Assembly: GCF_025630775.1 (NCBI RefSeq)
Contig: NZ_JAOSZE010000037.1
Coordinates: 44,439-108,438, forward strand
Source: Actinoplanes sp. KI2
Lineage (GTDB): Bacteria; Actinomycetota; Actinomycetes; Mycobacteriales; Micromonosporaceae
Direction of reading: 5' to 3'
DNA length: 64,000 nucleotides
The position numbers and the translations under genes were made by a program. Positions 1 through 7,669 of the stretch are shown piece after piece; the first letter of the stretch is position 1; every line of letters begins with the position of its first letter. Below the pieces are notes generated by a model that worked only from the letters and a program-made list of their open reading frames with translations, was not told where the DNA came from and did not search any database.

Positions 1-996
1 CTGCACCCGGGCGGTCGTGAAGGTCTCCTCGCAGGTGACCTCCGCCTCGGCGAAGCCGGCGTCGACGTCGCCGAGCGTGGCGTGCAGCTCGCCGACCACA
101 TTGTTCGGTGCGGCGTGCAGCCGGGGGGCGCCGGGCGCCATCGCCGCCTCCGGGTCGAGGACCGCCGGCAGCACCTCGTACTCGACGGTGATCGCCCGGC
201 AGCCGGCCTCGGCGGCGGCCTCCGAGGTGGCGACCACGGCGGCGACCCGCTGGCCGGCGAAGCGGACCACGTCGTCCAGGACCCGGGTGTCGGCCGGGTC
301 CTCGGCGGCGTGCTCGTGCTGGGCGGTGGAGAACAGCCGGGCCGGGGCGTCGGCGTGGGTGAGGACGGCCTCGACGCCGGGGACGGCGAGCGCGGCCTCG
401 GCCGCGATCGCGGCGATCCGGGCGTGCGCGTGCGGGGAGCGCAGCACCTTCATGTGCAGGACGCCGGGGACGTCGACGTCGAACGTGTACCGGGCGGCGC
501 CGGTGACCACCTCGGGACCGGCCGGTGCGCCGACGGCCGCCCCGACCGACGCGCCCGGGGCCGGGCCGGCGGTGTTGACCACGCCCGCCACGGCGTCGGC
601 GACGGCGCGGTATCCCGTACACCGGCAGAGGTTGCCTTTGAACGCGCGCGGCAGATCGGCGCGCTGGTCGTCGGTGAGCGCGGCCGTCGTCATGATCAGG
701 CCGGCGGTGCAGAAGCCGCACTGGAAACCCTGTGCGTCGAGGAACGCCTGCTGCGCGGGGTGCAGGCCGTCTGGGCCGGCGAGGCCTTCGACGGTGGTGA
801 CGCCGCGGTCCCGCGCGCGGTGGGCGGGGTAGAGGCAGGAGTGCACGGGTACGCCGTCGACGTGCACGGTGCACGCGCCGCAGTCCCCGGTGTCGCAGCC
901 CTTCTTGACCCCGAACCAGCCCTCCTCCCGCAGGTAGGTGCGCAGGCACTGGCCGGGGCGCGGCGCGCGGTCGTGCTCCTGACCGTTGATCCTCAT
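1..996 (-). CDS. Molybdenum hydroxylase, fused 2Fe-2S and molybdopterin subunits (xanthine dehydrogenase type), partial
   Basis: The reading frame starts at ATG 996 and runs off the left edge, so only about 332 N-terminal residues are seen. Residues 1-140 form a two-cluster ferredoxin domain: GCDTGDCGACTVHV holds the plant-type 2Fe-2S cysteines, and CGFCTAGL with NLCRCTGY are the cysteines of the all-helical second cluster. After an Ala/Gly/Pro-rich linker the frame continues without a stop into the start of the molybdopterin-binding subunit (GAARYTFDVDVPGVLHMKVLRS, with SPHAHARI following). The two subunits are separate genes in many bacteria but are often fused in actinobacteria. Electrons would pass from Mo-cofactor to the Fe-S clusters and then to the FAD subunit encoded just upstream, whose stop overlaps this start (ATGA). 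The substrate (purine, aldehyde or other) cannot be told from this part. The family call is firm; the substrate is open. Confidence 0.9.
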   Translation of the reverse strand, partial: MRINGQEHDRAPRPGQCLRTYLREEGWFGVKKGCDTGDCGACTVHVDGVPVHSCLYPAHRARDRGVTTVEGLAGPDGLHPAQQAFLDAQGFQCGFCTAGLIMTTAALTDDQRADLPRAFKGNLCRCTGYRAVADAVAGVVNTAGPAPGASVGAAVGAPAGPEVVTGAARYTFDVDVPGVLHMKVLRSPHAHARIAAIAAEAALAVPGVEAVLTHADAPARLFSTAQHEHAAEDPADTRVLDDVVRFAGQRVAAVVATSEAAAEAGCRAITVEYEVLPAVLDPEAAMAPGAPRLHAAPNNVVGELHATLGDVDAGFAEAEVTCEETFTTARVQ

Positions 997-1772
997 GCGC
1001 TCAGCTCCTGGCGGACCTGCTCGGCGTAGAGCCTCGTGAGGTGCCGCCGCCAGGCGGGCAGGCCGTGCACGTCGGTGACGTAGGCGTTGTCCGGGATGCC
1101 CTCGGTGAGCGCGATCTGCACCACCTCGGCGGACGGAAAGGCCGGAAACCTCAGCACGTACGGGCGTTGGGTCGACGCCGTGACCGTGATGGTCAGGCCG
1201 GGCTCGTCGAGGCGGCCGATCACCAGGACGCCGGAGCGGCCGTGGGGGTGCAGCGAGCCTTGCCGGTACGCCGCCCTGGCCCGCAGCGCGGCCGCGGGGA
1301 GGTGGATCGAGCGGAGCAGCTCGCCGGGGGACAACGCGGTCAGACCCTCGCCGACGACGAAATCCTTGACCGGTACGGTGCGCGCGCCGGACGGGCCGAG
1401 GAGCAGGCACGTCCCGTCCAGGGCGGCGCCCAGGGCGATCATCGGGCCGGCCGGCAGCGCCGCGCAGAGGTTGCCGCCGACCGTCGCCACGTTCCAGATC
1501 TTGAACGAGGCGAGGAACGCGTCGCAGCAGCGCTCGACGAGCTCGTGGCCGGCGGCGGCGATCTCGGCGATCGTGCAGGTCGCGGCGATCTCCAGGCCGT
1601 CCTCGCGGCGGGTCAGCGCCGGCCAGCCCGCCGTGCTGAGGTCGAGCAGCCGGGTCAGGTGCGGCCGCGGCTCGGCGAACAGCACCGTCCCGCCGGCCAG
1701 CCAGGCGTCGCCGGGCTGCCACTGGCCGACCCCGGCCGGACTGATCACATCGGCGACGGTGTTCAGATCCAC
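993..1772 (-). CDS. FAD-binding subunit of molybdenum hydroxylase (XdhB/CoxM type)
   Basis: This 259-residue protein matches the FAD subunit of xanthine dehydrogenase/CO dehydrogenase-type enzymes: the PCMH-type FAD motif appears as WLAGGTVLF near residue 25, followed by VATVGGNLCAALPAGPM near residue 95, the usual flavin-contacting second glycine-rich loop. It would take electrons from the Fe-S clusters and pass them to NAD or oxygen. It is the first gene of the operon; its TGA overlaps the ATG of the fused Fe-S/Mo subunit. The start is GTG 1772, chosen because a TAGCGT box lies exactly 6 nt before it, the pattern of a leaderless mRNA. At 259 residues it is slightly short compared with typical 280-300. 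Confidence 0.88.
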   Translation of the reverse strand: MDLNTVADVISPAGVGQWQPGDAWLAGGTVLFAEPRPHLTRLLDLSTAGWPALTRREDGLEIAATCTIAEIAAAGHELVERCCDAFLASFKIWNVATVGGNLCAALPAGPMIALGAALDGTCLLLGPSGARTVPVKDFVVGEGLTALSPGELLRSIHLPAAALRARAAYRQGSLHPHGRSGVLVIGRLDEPGLTITVTASTQRPYVLRFPAFPSAEVVQIALTEGIPDNAYVTDVHGLPAWRRHLTRLYAEQVRQELSA

Positions 1773-1784
1773 GTTCGTACGCTA
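1773..1784 (-). promoter_or_regulatory. Leaderless -10 box of the molybdenum hydroxylase operon
   Basis: On the minus strand TAGCGT (1784-1779) is followed by six bases and then GTG at 1772. This is the TANNNT-N6-start layout of leaderless actinobacterial genes. No -35 element is obvious. Confidence 0.5.
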
Positions 1785-1797
1785 CGCGCCCGTTGTT

Positions 1798-3297
1798 TCA
1801 GACCTTCGCGGGAAGCAGGATCAGGATCGTCGCCGCGAGCGAGGCGAACCAGGCGAGGTAGAGCGTCCACGGCCGGCGGGGGACCTCGATCGTGGGCGGC
1901 GGCGGCAGCGGGCTGATCGTGAACGACCGGTTCCGGGCGTCCCGCAGCGCGGCGACCAGTTCGTCCGCGCTGCGCTGGCTGTCGGGCGAGGGCCACGGCG
2001 GCGGCACCGGCACGGTCAGGACCGACTCGCCGGCGGTCAGCAGGACCGTGCCCGCGTCGTCGTGCACGACGCCGCTGTCGGTGGCCCACGGCTGCCGGTC
2101 CGGCCCGCGGAAGCCGACCGCGGCCACCCCGCCGGCGTGCCAGCGCAGCCGCGGGCGCAGCTGGGTGCGCCAGCCGAACTCGTACCCGACCCCGCAGGCG
2201 GCCGCCGCGGCCAGGGCGAGCACGATCGGCGGCACACCCGCGATCATCGCCAGCTCGCCGGCGGCGAGGGCGCTGCCGAGCCCGATCGCGATGGTGGCCA
2301 GCCAGGCCCGCTGCGGCGCGATGCGGTGCTCCCGGCACTGGAACGCGTCGGCGCCCCGGTCGCCCGGTCGCAGCGCCGCCGGGTCGACCAGCTGCTCCTC
2401 GTCGTCCTCGATCTCCCGGGGCAGGCCCTGCACGACGTCGTAGGCCACCTCGATCACCGGCCCGACCGGCCCGACCGGCACGTGCAGCCGGCCCTCGACC
2501 TCGACCGTGCACCAGGCGCCCGGGCGCGGGTCGCCGTACAGCGTCCCGGCCAGCGTGTGCGGCTCGTCGTCGTCGCCCGGCTGGGCGGGCGTTGCCGCGC
2601 GTGGCGCCGCAACGGTCAGCCGCCGGGCGAGTATCTCGTTCGGCGTGAGAGTGGTGTCGAAGGCGAACTCCCGCGCGATCAGCCCGCCCGGATGCGGGAG
2701 CAGCACGTGCACGTACCCGGTCTGCTCCACGACCCGCACCGCGTGCATCGGCTGCGGGGTGCCGAACAATTGCCGCAGCCGCGCTCGGTGCGTCGCCACC
2801 CGGGCCGGCAGCGCGCAGCCGAGCCCGAACGCGCCGATCACCGCGACCAGCCAGGGCGGCCCGAGGTAGCGGGCGAGCACCGCGACGAAGCCGGCCGTCG
2901 CGAGGGCGAGCACGGCGATCCCGATGACCTCGGTCGGCACCGCGACCTGCGGCAGGCCGTTCGGCGCCGGCGGCCGGCGCCGCGGGACCGGCGCGGCCAC
3001 CGGGGACCGGTCACGGCGGGTGAGGGCGATCGCCACCAGCGCGTACGCCCAGGCGACCAGCGCCGCGGCGGCGGTGTGCGCGAGCGACGTCCACACCACC
3101 GCGGCGAGCACGCCCGCCCAGGCGGCCGCCCCGCGATGCGCGTACACCATCAGCGCCGGCGCGACCAGCACGCCGAGCCCCACCCAGGGCGCGGCCGGCG
3201 ACGGGTCGCCCGGGCCGCCGAGCAGGCCGAAGAGCAGCAGGAACGCCACCGCCCCGCTGACCGGCACCAGCCCCTCGACGCGCCACAGCCGACCCAT
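1798..3297 (-). CDS. Multi-pass membrane protein of unknown function
   Basis: I do not recognise a named family. The 499-residue product starts at ATG 3297. Two or three hydrophobic segments lie in residues 8-90 (e.g. AVAFLLLFGLLGG), two around residues 120-165, two around 330-380 and one at the C-terminus (LYLAWFASLAATILILLP). Between them are soluble, probably beta-rich stretches of about 150 and 90 residues (for example TGYVHVLLPHPGGLIAREF). Pro-rich linkers flank the domains. The frame stays open for 327 nt upstream of the chosen start, but that extension is Arg-rich and looks non-coding. It lies 26 bp upstream of the molybdenum hydroxylase operon and 143 bp downstream of the radical SAM/Lgt-like set on the same strand, so it may belong to either or to neither. 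Confidence 0.75.
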   Translation of the reverse strand: MGRLWRVEGLVPVSGAVAFLLLFGLLGGPGDPSPAAPWVGLGVLVAPALMVYAHRGAAAWAGVLAAVVWTSLAHTAAAALVAWAYALVAIALTRRDRSPVAAPVPRRRPPAPNGLPQVAVPTEVIGIAVLALATAGFVAVLARYLGPPWLVAVIGAFGLGCALPARVATHRARLRQLFGTPQPMHAVRVVEQTGYVHVLLPHPGGLIAREFAFDTTLTPNEILARRLTVAAPRAATPAQPGDDDEPHTLAGTLYGDPRPGAWCTVEVEGRLHVPVGPVGPVIEVAYDVVQGLPREIEDDEEQLVDPAALRPGDRGADAFQCREHRIAPQRAWLATIAIGLGSALAAGELAMIAGVPPIVLALAAAAACGVGYEFGWRTQLRPRLRWHAGGVAAVGFRGPDRQPWATDSGVVHDDAGTVLLTAGESVLTVPVPPPWPSPDSQRSADELVAALRDARNRSFTISPLPPPPTIEVPRRPWTLYLAWFASLAATILILLPAKV

Positions 3298-3364
3298 GCA
3301 CCCATCGTCGGCGAGAACCCGGGGGCCGGGGGCGGAATCATCGAGCCCGACGCCCGTACGCGGT

Positions 3365-3432
3365 CCTCGACCTCGCCGCCGCGCGGGTCCCCTCGACCTC
3401 GCCGCCGCGCGGGTCCCTCGACCTCGCCGTCC
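3365..3432. repeat. 26-bp direct repeat, about 2.6 copies
   Basis: Copies begin at 3365, 3391 and about 3417 with the core CTCGACCTCGCCGCC; the third lacks one base and decays. It lies in the 143-bp gap between the 79-residue membrane protein and the 499-residue membrane protein. The period is not a multiple of three, as expected for non-coding DNA. Confidence 0.7.
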
Positions 3433-3440
3433 CCGCGTCC

Positions 3441-3680
3441 TCAGCCGAACATCCGCCAGGCTGCCCCGGCCGCGCCGGCCACGGTGAGAGCGGCCAGGTA
3501 GGCGAGCACGAGCCGGACGTCGCGCAGCTTGCAGGCCGACTGGCGCAGGCCGGACCGCCAGGCGCCGAGGTAGCCGGCGAAGGCCAGGGCGCCGAAACCC
3601 GCCACCGCGACCGGGCCCAGCCACCAGGTGAGCGCGGCGACGGTCGCGTAGACACAGAGCGGCAGCGGGTCGCGCCTCAC
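3441..3680 (-). CDS. Small membrane protein (79 aa), coupled to the radical SAM gene
   Basis: The frame begins at GTG 3680, whose GTGA overlaps the TGA stop of the radical SAM gene, so translation is probably coupled. The product has two predicted membrane helices: residues 7-33 (CVYATVAALTWWLGPVAVAG and on) and residues 55-75 (LVLAYLAALTVAGAAGAAW), with a basic cytoplasmic loop containing WRSGLRQSACKLRD between them. Both termini would lie on the same side. I recognise no family. The longer upstream frame is an antisense-like shadow of the radical SAM gene. Its coupling suggests it works with the radical SAM enzyme and the Lgt-like protein, perhaps as a small membrane partner; that is inference. 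Confidence 0.7.
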   Translation of the reverse strand: MRRDPLPLCVYATVAALTWWLGPVAVAGFGALAFAGYLGAWRSGLRQSACKLRDVRLVLAYLAALTVAGAAGAAWRMFG

Positions 3681-5218
3681 CGGGCGGCCACCCGGGCGAG
3701 GCGCTGGGCGGACAGCTCGGGCCACGCCTGCACGGCGCAGAACGGCGCGCACTGGTCGCGGTCGCCGTTGCGGGTGCTCACGTGGACGCAGCACTGCGCG
3801 AGGCGTTCCTCGATCATCGTGGACAGGTCCATGAAGGGCTTGACGGTGATGCGTTTGACCCGTTCGGCGAGCATCCGGCGCAGACGGGCACGACCGCCGG
3901 GCAGGGCCGGCGCCGCGAGTGTGGCCAGCGTGCCGATGCCGAGGTCGCACGCCGTGCAGATGTCCTGCCACAGGTCGCCGATGCGCGGGTGGGACAGCGA
4001 GGACTGCTCGGACATCAGCCCCAGCAGGGAGTCGCGGACCGCGGCGCGCAGGCTCGCGGGCAGGTCGGTGTCGGCGATCCGGTTGGCCACCAGGTCGGGG
4101 GCCAGATCGAGCAGGCCGAGCAGGCGCTCGTGGCCGATCAGCGCGGTCAGCGAGCGCCAGCTGCCGGCGTCGTCGCGCAGCAGGTAGCCGACCGAGCAGC
4201 AGTGCGGGTGCGAGCAGGGCAGCGCGGTCAGGTCGCGCCAGGTGACCAGGTCGCCGGTCTGCGGCCCGAGGCGGGCCAGGACGCCGGTGTGGGTCAGCCG
4301 GCGGGTCTCGTCGATCGGGCCGGACCGCCCGGAGCCGAACTGCGGCTGGATCGAGACGCCGCCCACGTACGCCGTGTCCAGCGCCCGTTTCACGACGCCG
4401 CCGATCTCGTCGTCGTTGACGCCGAGCGCGGCGGTCATCGTGAGCGTGGTGAACACGCCGCGCTCGGAGAGCCGGTCGATCGCCAGGTCCTTGAGCCGGC
4501 GCAGGTCGGCGCCGCGGTGGTGCCGGTGGGCCCGTTCGCTCGCGCCGTCGTACTGCAGGTAGACCTCGACCCGTTCGCGGTGCTCGGTGAGCAGGTCGAG
4601 CAGCGCGTCGTCGCGGGCGATGCGCAGCCCGTTGGTGTTGATCAGGGTGCGCACGACCGGGCGCGCGGTGACCTCGGCGAGCAGGTCGTCGAGGTGCGGG
4701 TGGAGCGTGGGTTCGCCGCCGGAGAGCATCAGCACGTCGAGGCGTCCGTTCTCGCGCTCGAGGCGGGTGTCCAGTGCGGCGAGCACCTCGGCGAGCGGGA
4801 CGACCGTCTCGACCGCCGGCGAGGAGTCGGCGAAGCAGGTGGGGCAGCGCAGGTTGCACGAGTCGGTCAGGTCGGTCAGCAGGATGCAGGTGTGCTGGGT
4901 CTGCATCTCGGGCAGCCCGTCCAGGTAGGCGACCGGGACCGGGGCGAAGTTACCCGGCACGTCCGGCGTGTGCCGCTTGGTGGGGGCGGTCCACCGCTCC
5001 AGGTAGCGCAGGATCTCCGGGCTCTCGTCGTACAGGGTGCGGATCAGCCCGTGCCGGGGGCAGCCGCGTTCCAGCCAGACCGCGTCGTCACGGATCATGA
5101 GGCGGCCGGAGAGGCGGTCGACGCGGGCGAGGTCGGTGTGGTCGCAGCGCGGGCAGAACGCGTTGACGTAGCGGTGGATCCGGTCGTCGCGCAGCGGCAT
5201 GCCCGACCCGGCGCTCAC
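3677..5218 (-). CDS. Radical SAM enzyme of the MJ0619/tetraether lipid synthase (Tes)-like family
   Basis: This 513-residue protein (GTG 5218) carries a CX3CX2C radical SAM cluster at C121/C125/C128 in SCNLRCPTCF, followed by LMLSGGEPTLHP, the usual SAM-binding GGE motif. Before it lies a zinc-like motif C22-P-R-C25 ... C53-P-R-H56-G, and at the C-terminus CCVHV plus QCAPFC. This three-part cysteine layout is characteristic, as I know the family, of archaeal MJ0619 (pterin/thioether methyl transfer) and of Tes, which joins lipid tails in tetraether synthesis. The start GTG 5218 overlaps the TGA of the Lgt-like gene (GTGA); ATG 5200 is an alternative. The next gene is also GTGA-coupled. The context with a lipid-handling membrane enzyme makes lipid modification an attractive but unproven role. 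Confidence 0.85.
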   Translation of the reverse strand: MSAGSGMPLRDDRIHRYVNAFCPRCDHTDLARVDRLSGRLMIRDDAVWLERGCPRHGLIRTLYDESPEILRYLERWTAPTKRHTPDVPGNFAPVPVAYLDGLPEMQTQHTCILLTDLTDSCNLRCPTCFADSSPAVETVVPLAEVLAALDTRLERENGRLDVLMLSGGEPTLHPHLDDLLAEVTARPVVRTLINTNGLRIARDDALLDLLTEHRERVEVYLQYDGASERAHRHHRGADLRRLKDLAIDRLSERGVFTTLTMTAALGVNDDEIGGVVKRALDTAYVGGVSIQPQFGSGRSGPIDETRRLTHTGVLARLGPQTGDLVTWRDLTALPCSHPHCCSVGYLLRDDAGSWRSLTALIGHERLLGLLDLAPDLVANRIADTDLPASLRAAVRDSLLGLMSEQSSLSHPRIGDLWQDICTACDLGIGTLATLAAPALPGGRARLRRMLAERVKRITVKPFMDLSTMIEERLAQCCVHVSTRNGDRDQCAPFCAVQAWPELSAQRLARVAAR

Positions 5219-5976
5219 GAGGCGGCCGCCGGCACGCTCTGCCACTCGCCGCGCAACCGCCACACCCGCCAGGCCAGCAGCGGCGAGCCGGCCAGCAGGA
5301 ACAGCTGGGGACGGGTGAGGCCGGCGGCGACGACCTCGTTGCCGCGCACGAACTCCACGAGAAACCGGAAGATCGCGTACCCGGCCAGGTAGCCGGTGAA
5401 CAGGGCGTCGGGCAGCGTGACCCGGTCGCGCAGGCGCAGCAGCACGGCCAGCGCCGCCAGGTGGAAGACGATCTCGTACGCGAACGAGGGGTGCAGCGGG
5501 ACGCCGGCCCGCGCCCCGGGAAAGCGGGCCGCCTGGGCGGCGGTCAGCGTGATGCCCCAGCGGCCGCCGGTCGGCGTGCCGGGAAGCTCGGTGAGCAGGC
5601 AGCCGACCCGGCCGACCGCCATGCCCGCCGCGATCGCCGGGGCGAACAGGTCACCGGTGTGCGGCCGGTACCGGCACAGGCGCTTGGCGACGAGCACTCC
5701 CGCGTACGCGCCGACCAGGGCGGACAGGATGCTGCGGCTGCCGTACAGCCACTGCTGGGCGGGGCCCGCGTTGGCCGCCGGCGACACGTGCCGCAGCCAG
5801 GTCCCGAGCCGTTCGAAGACGGCGCCGCCGGTCAGGGCCCCCGCGACCAGGTACCAGAGCCGAGGGTCGGCCCGCCCCCGGCGCCGGGTCTCCGCGATGA
5901 ACACCAGGCCCGCCGCGATCAGCCCGAGCAGCACGAAAACGCCGTGCGTAACCTCCGGCATACGCCCGATTTGCAC
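5215..5976 (-). CDS. Lgt-like (prolipoprotein diacylglyceryl transferase family) integral membrane protein
   Basis: The 253-residue product has about seven membrane helices and clear Lgt-type motifs: GRVGCLLTELPG around residue 123 (compare the Lgt signature GR.GNF.N.E..G), HPSFAYE near residue 177 (compare HP.QLYE) and FRFLVEFVRGNE near residue 220 (compare the Arg/Glu pair essential in E. coli Lgt). The HGG motif of true Lgt is replaced by SRSILSALVGAY, and the signature Asn is Cys, so this is probably a divergent paralogue rather than the housekeeping enzyme. Lgt moves a diacylglyceryl group from phosphatidylglycerol to lipoprotein cysteine. Start GTG 5976 has TAGGGT six bases before it; ATG 5961 is an alternative. 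It is the first gene of the coupled set with the radical SAM enzyme. Confidence 0.8.
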   Translation of the reverse strand: MQIGRMPEVTHGVFVLLGLIAAGLVFIAETRRRGRADPRLWYLVAGALTGGAVFERLGTWLRHVSPAANAGPAQQWLYGSRSILSALVGAYAGVLVAKRLCRYRPHTGDLFAPAIAAGMAVGRVGCLLTELPGTPTGGRWGITLTAAQAARFPGARAGVPLHPSFAYEIVFHLAALAVLLRLRDRVTLPDALFTGYLAGYAIFRFLVEFVRGNEVVAAGLTRPQLFLLAGSPLLAWRVWRLRGEWQSVPAAAS

Positions 5977-5982
5977 GGTTTG

Positions 5983-5992
5983 ACCCTACCCT
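5983..5992. promoter_or_regulatory. Overlapping divergent -10 boxes for two leaderless genes
   Basis: On the minus strand TAGGGT (5988-5983) is followed by six bases and GTG 5976 of the Lgt-like gene. On the plus strand TACCCT (5987-5992) is followed by seven bases and GTG 6000. The two boxes share bases 5987-5988, so RNA polymerase could hardly occupy both at once. Confidence 0.55.
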
Positions 5993-5999
5993 GAATGGC

Positions 6000-6614
6000 G
6001 TGAATCGGGCCCAAGCGCTCCGCGACGCGCGGCTGCTCGGCGCGTCGCTGCTGGCTCGGGTCGACCCGCCGCTGACCGGCGTGCCGATCCCGTCGCCGAG
6101 CCTGCCCTTCTTCGCCCTCCCGGCGGACGAGGCCGGCGAGCGGGTGTGCCAGGCGATGACCCTGCGGGCACCCGACGGCGTCGACGTTTTCGCCCTGCTC
6201 GATGACGACTGGCGGCAGATCGGCGTGCTGCCGCACACCTGGTCGTCGCCGGAGGGTCCGATCCTCGTGGGCGTGCATCCGGCGGCGGGCTTCGTGCTGG
6301 TGGTGTGCCGGCACGCCGGCGACCACGTGTTGTACGTCGTCTCGCCGATTCTCTCGGCGTCCCGCGCGGGCCTGTACGGCGGCATCGCGGTCGGCGCCGC
6401 GATCGGCCTGGTGGGCCCGTGCTTCGCGGTGCTGGCGTTCCGGGCGTTGAACGACCCCGACAGAACGTTGCTGGGTTTTGTCGCGGCGGTCCTGCTGCTG
6501 GGCGGCGCCCTGCTGATCTCGCGGGACACCCGGCAGTTCGGCGTGGGCCTGCTGATCGGCGGCGCGATCACCGGCATCGCCACGGCCGGCATGTGCTCGT
6601 CGATGCTTTCCTAG
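6000..6614 (+). CDS. Membrane protein of unknown function (204 aa)
   Basis: Start GTG 6000 is chosen from the TACCCT box seven bases upstream. Residues 1-120 look soluble, with a short hydrophobic stretch HPAAGFVLVVCRH; residues 125-204 hold three membrane helices (LYGGIAVGAAIGLVGPCFAV, then TLLGFVAAVLLLGGALLI, then VGLLIGGAITGIATAGM). I recognise no family. It is transcribed away from the Lgt-like/radical SAM set from a promoter that overlaps theirs, so the two could be reciprocally regulated. Its 3' end overlaps the convergent SGNH hydrolase gene by 4 bp. Confidence 0.75.
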   Translation: MNRAQALRDARLLGASLLARVDPPLTGVPIPSPSLPFFALPADEAGERVCQAMTLRAPDGVDVFALLDDDWRQIGVLPHTWSSPEGPILVGVHPAAGFVLVVCRHAGDHVLYVVSPILSASRAGLYGGIAVGAAIGLVGPCFAVLAFRALNDPDRTLLGFVAAVLLLGGALLISRDTRQFGVGLLIGGAITGIATAGMCSSMLS

Positions 6615-7540
6615 TCGTCGACCAGCCAGCGGGTGACGGTGCGCACGCGCGTGACGGTCCGGCCCTTTGCCTTGATCCGGTAGCGCACCTTGGTGGTCAC
6701 CGGCAGCTGCCACTTGTGGTCGCGCTGGTACCAGACGTGGCAGCCCTCGGCGGCCCGCCCCTGCCAGGACCGCTGCACGCAGTGGTTGCCGGCGGCGGCC
6801 CGGTACGGGTCGCCGGCCGTGGGCCAGGCGGGACCGTCCGGGTTCAGCACCGGCTCCAGGGCCCGGTACCAGTTCCAGGCAATCTTCCGGTAGCCGTAGT
6901 CGTTCGGGTGCTCGCGGTTCCACATGTCGATGCCGTGTACGTCGCTGTCGTCGACCACGTGGAAGTTCGGTCCCTTCGACGCCACGATCCCGGGGATGGC
7001 GTCGTTGAAGAAGTACGTGCGGTAGCCCTGCGCCGCGGTGTCGTCGTAGTCGCCCAGCCCGACGATCTTCGCGACGAAGACCTGGGCGTCCGGCCGGTCG
7101 ACGGCGATCCGGTCGAGCAGCGTGTCCAGGTCGGTGGCCGCGTCCTGGTTGCCGCGCACCATGTCGTTGGTGCCGATGTGCAGCAGGATCACGTCCGGCT
7201 GGTAGATGGCCAGCCAGTCGTCGACCCGCTCGGTCAGCTGCGCGATCGTCCAGCCCTTGTGGCCCTCGTTGTCCGGGTCGGCGGAGAATCCCGAGCGCAT
7301 CGAGCCGACGTAGTCGACGCTGACGCCGGCCTGTGCGAGCCAGCGGGACAGGACGCCGCGGTACGAGCCCGTGGTGGGCGAGCCGACGCCGAACGTGATC
7401 GAGTCGCCGAGCGGCATGATCCGGATCGGGGCGGCGGCGCCCGCGGCGGCCGTCGCGGCCGTCGCGGCCGATCCCAGCAGCACGACGGAGGCGGCCGTCG
7501 CGACCGCCGCGACGCGCATTCCGAACGAGAAGATCTTCAT
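6611..7540 (-). CDS. Secreted SGNH/GDSL hydrolase
   Basis: The 309-residue product begins with an Ala-rich signal peptide (about residues 1-38). The SGNH blocks are present: PLGDSITFGVGS (Ser nucleophile of block I, about residue 46), LLHIGTNDM (block III, the Asn of the oxyanion hole) and HPNDYGY (block V, catalytic Asp/His pair, His in place of the usual spacing). Such enzymes are esterases or lipases acting on carbohydrate acyl groups or lipids outside the cell. After the catalytic domain lies a tail of about 85 residues with two Cys and many aromatic and basic residues (WQGRAAEGCHVWYQRDHKW), which may bind a surface polymer. The exact substrate is unknown. Confidence 0.88.
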   Translation of the reverse strand: MKIFSFGMRVAAVATAASVVLLGSAATAATAAAGAAAPIRIMPLGDSITFGVGSPTTGSYRGVLSRWLAQAGVSVDYVGSMRSGFSADPDNEGHKGWTIAQLTERVDDWLAIYQPDVILLHIGTNDMVRGNQDAATDLDTLLDRIAVDRPDAQVFVAKIVGLGDYDDTAAQGYRTYFFNDAIPGIVASKGPNFHVVDDSDVHGIDMWNREHPNDYGYRKIAWNWYRALEPVLNPDGPAWPTAGDPYRAAAGNHCVQRSWQGRAAEGCHVWYQRDHKWQLPVTTKVRYRIKAKGRTVTRVRTVTRWLVDD

Positions 7541-7669
7541 GGACCTCGGCCTGGTGTGGTGTGCGGGCGTTGGCAGGACAGATCGGTCACGCTGGTGCGA
7601 TCACTGACGCTTCACCCCGTTTCGCAACCAAAGACGCACCCGTTGTGCGGTCTGGTACCTCTGGTTGGC

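Noticed and set aside
17..1029. Long plus-strand frames over the molybdenum hydroxylase genes
   Set aside because: They are Ala/Arg/Gly-rich shadows; the minus strand encodes clear Fe-S, FAD and molybdopterin motifs.
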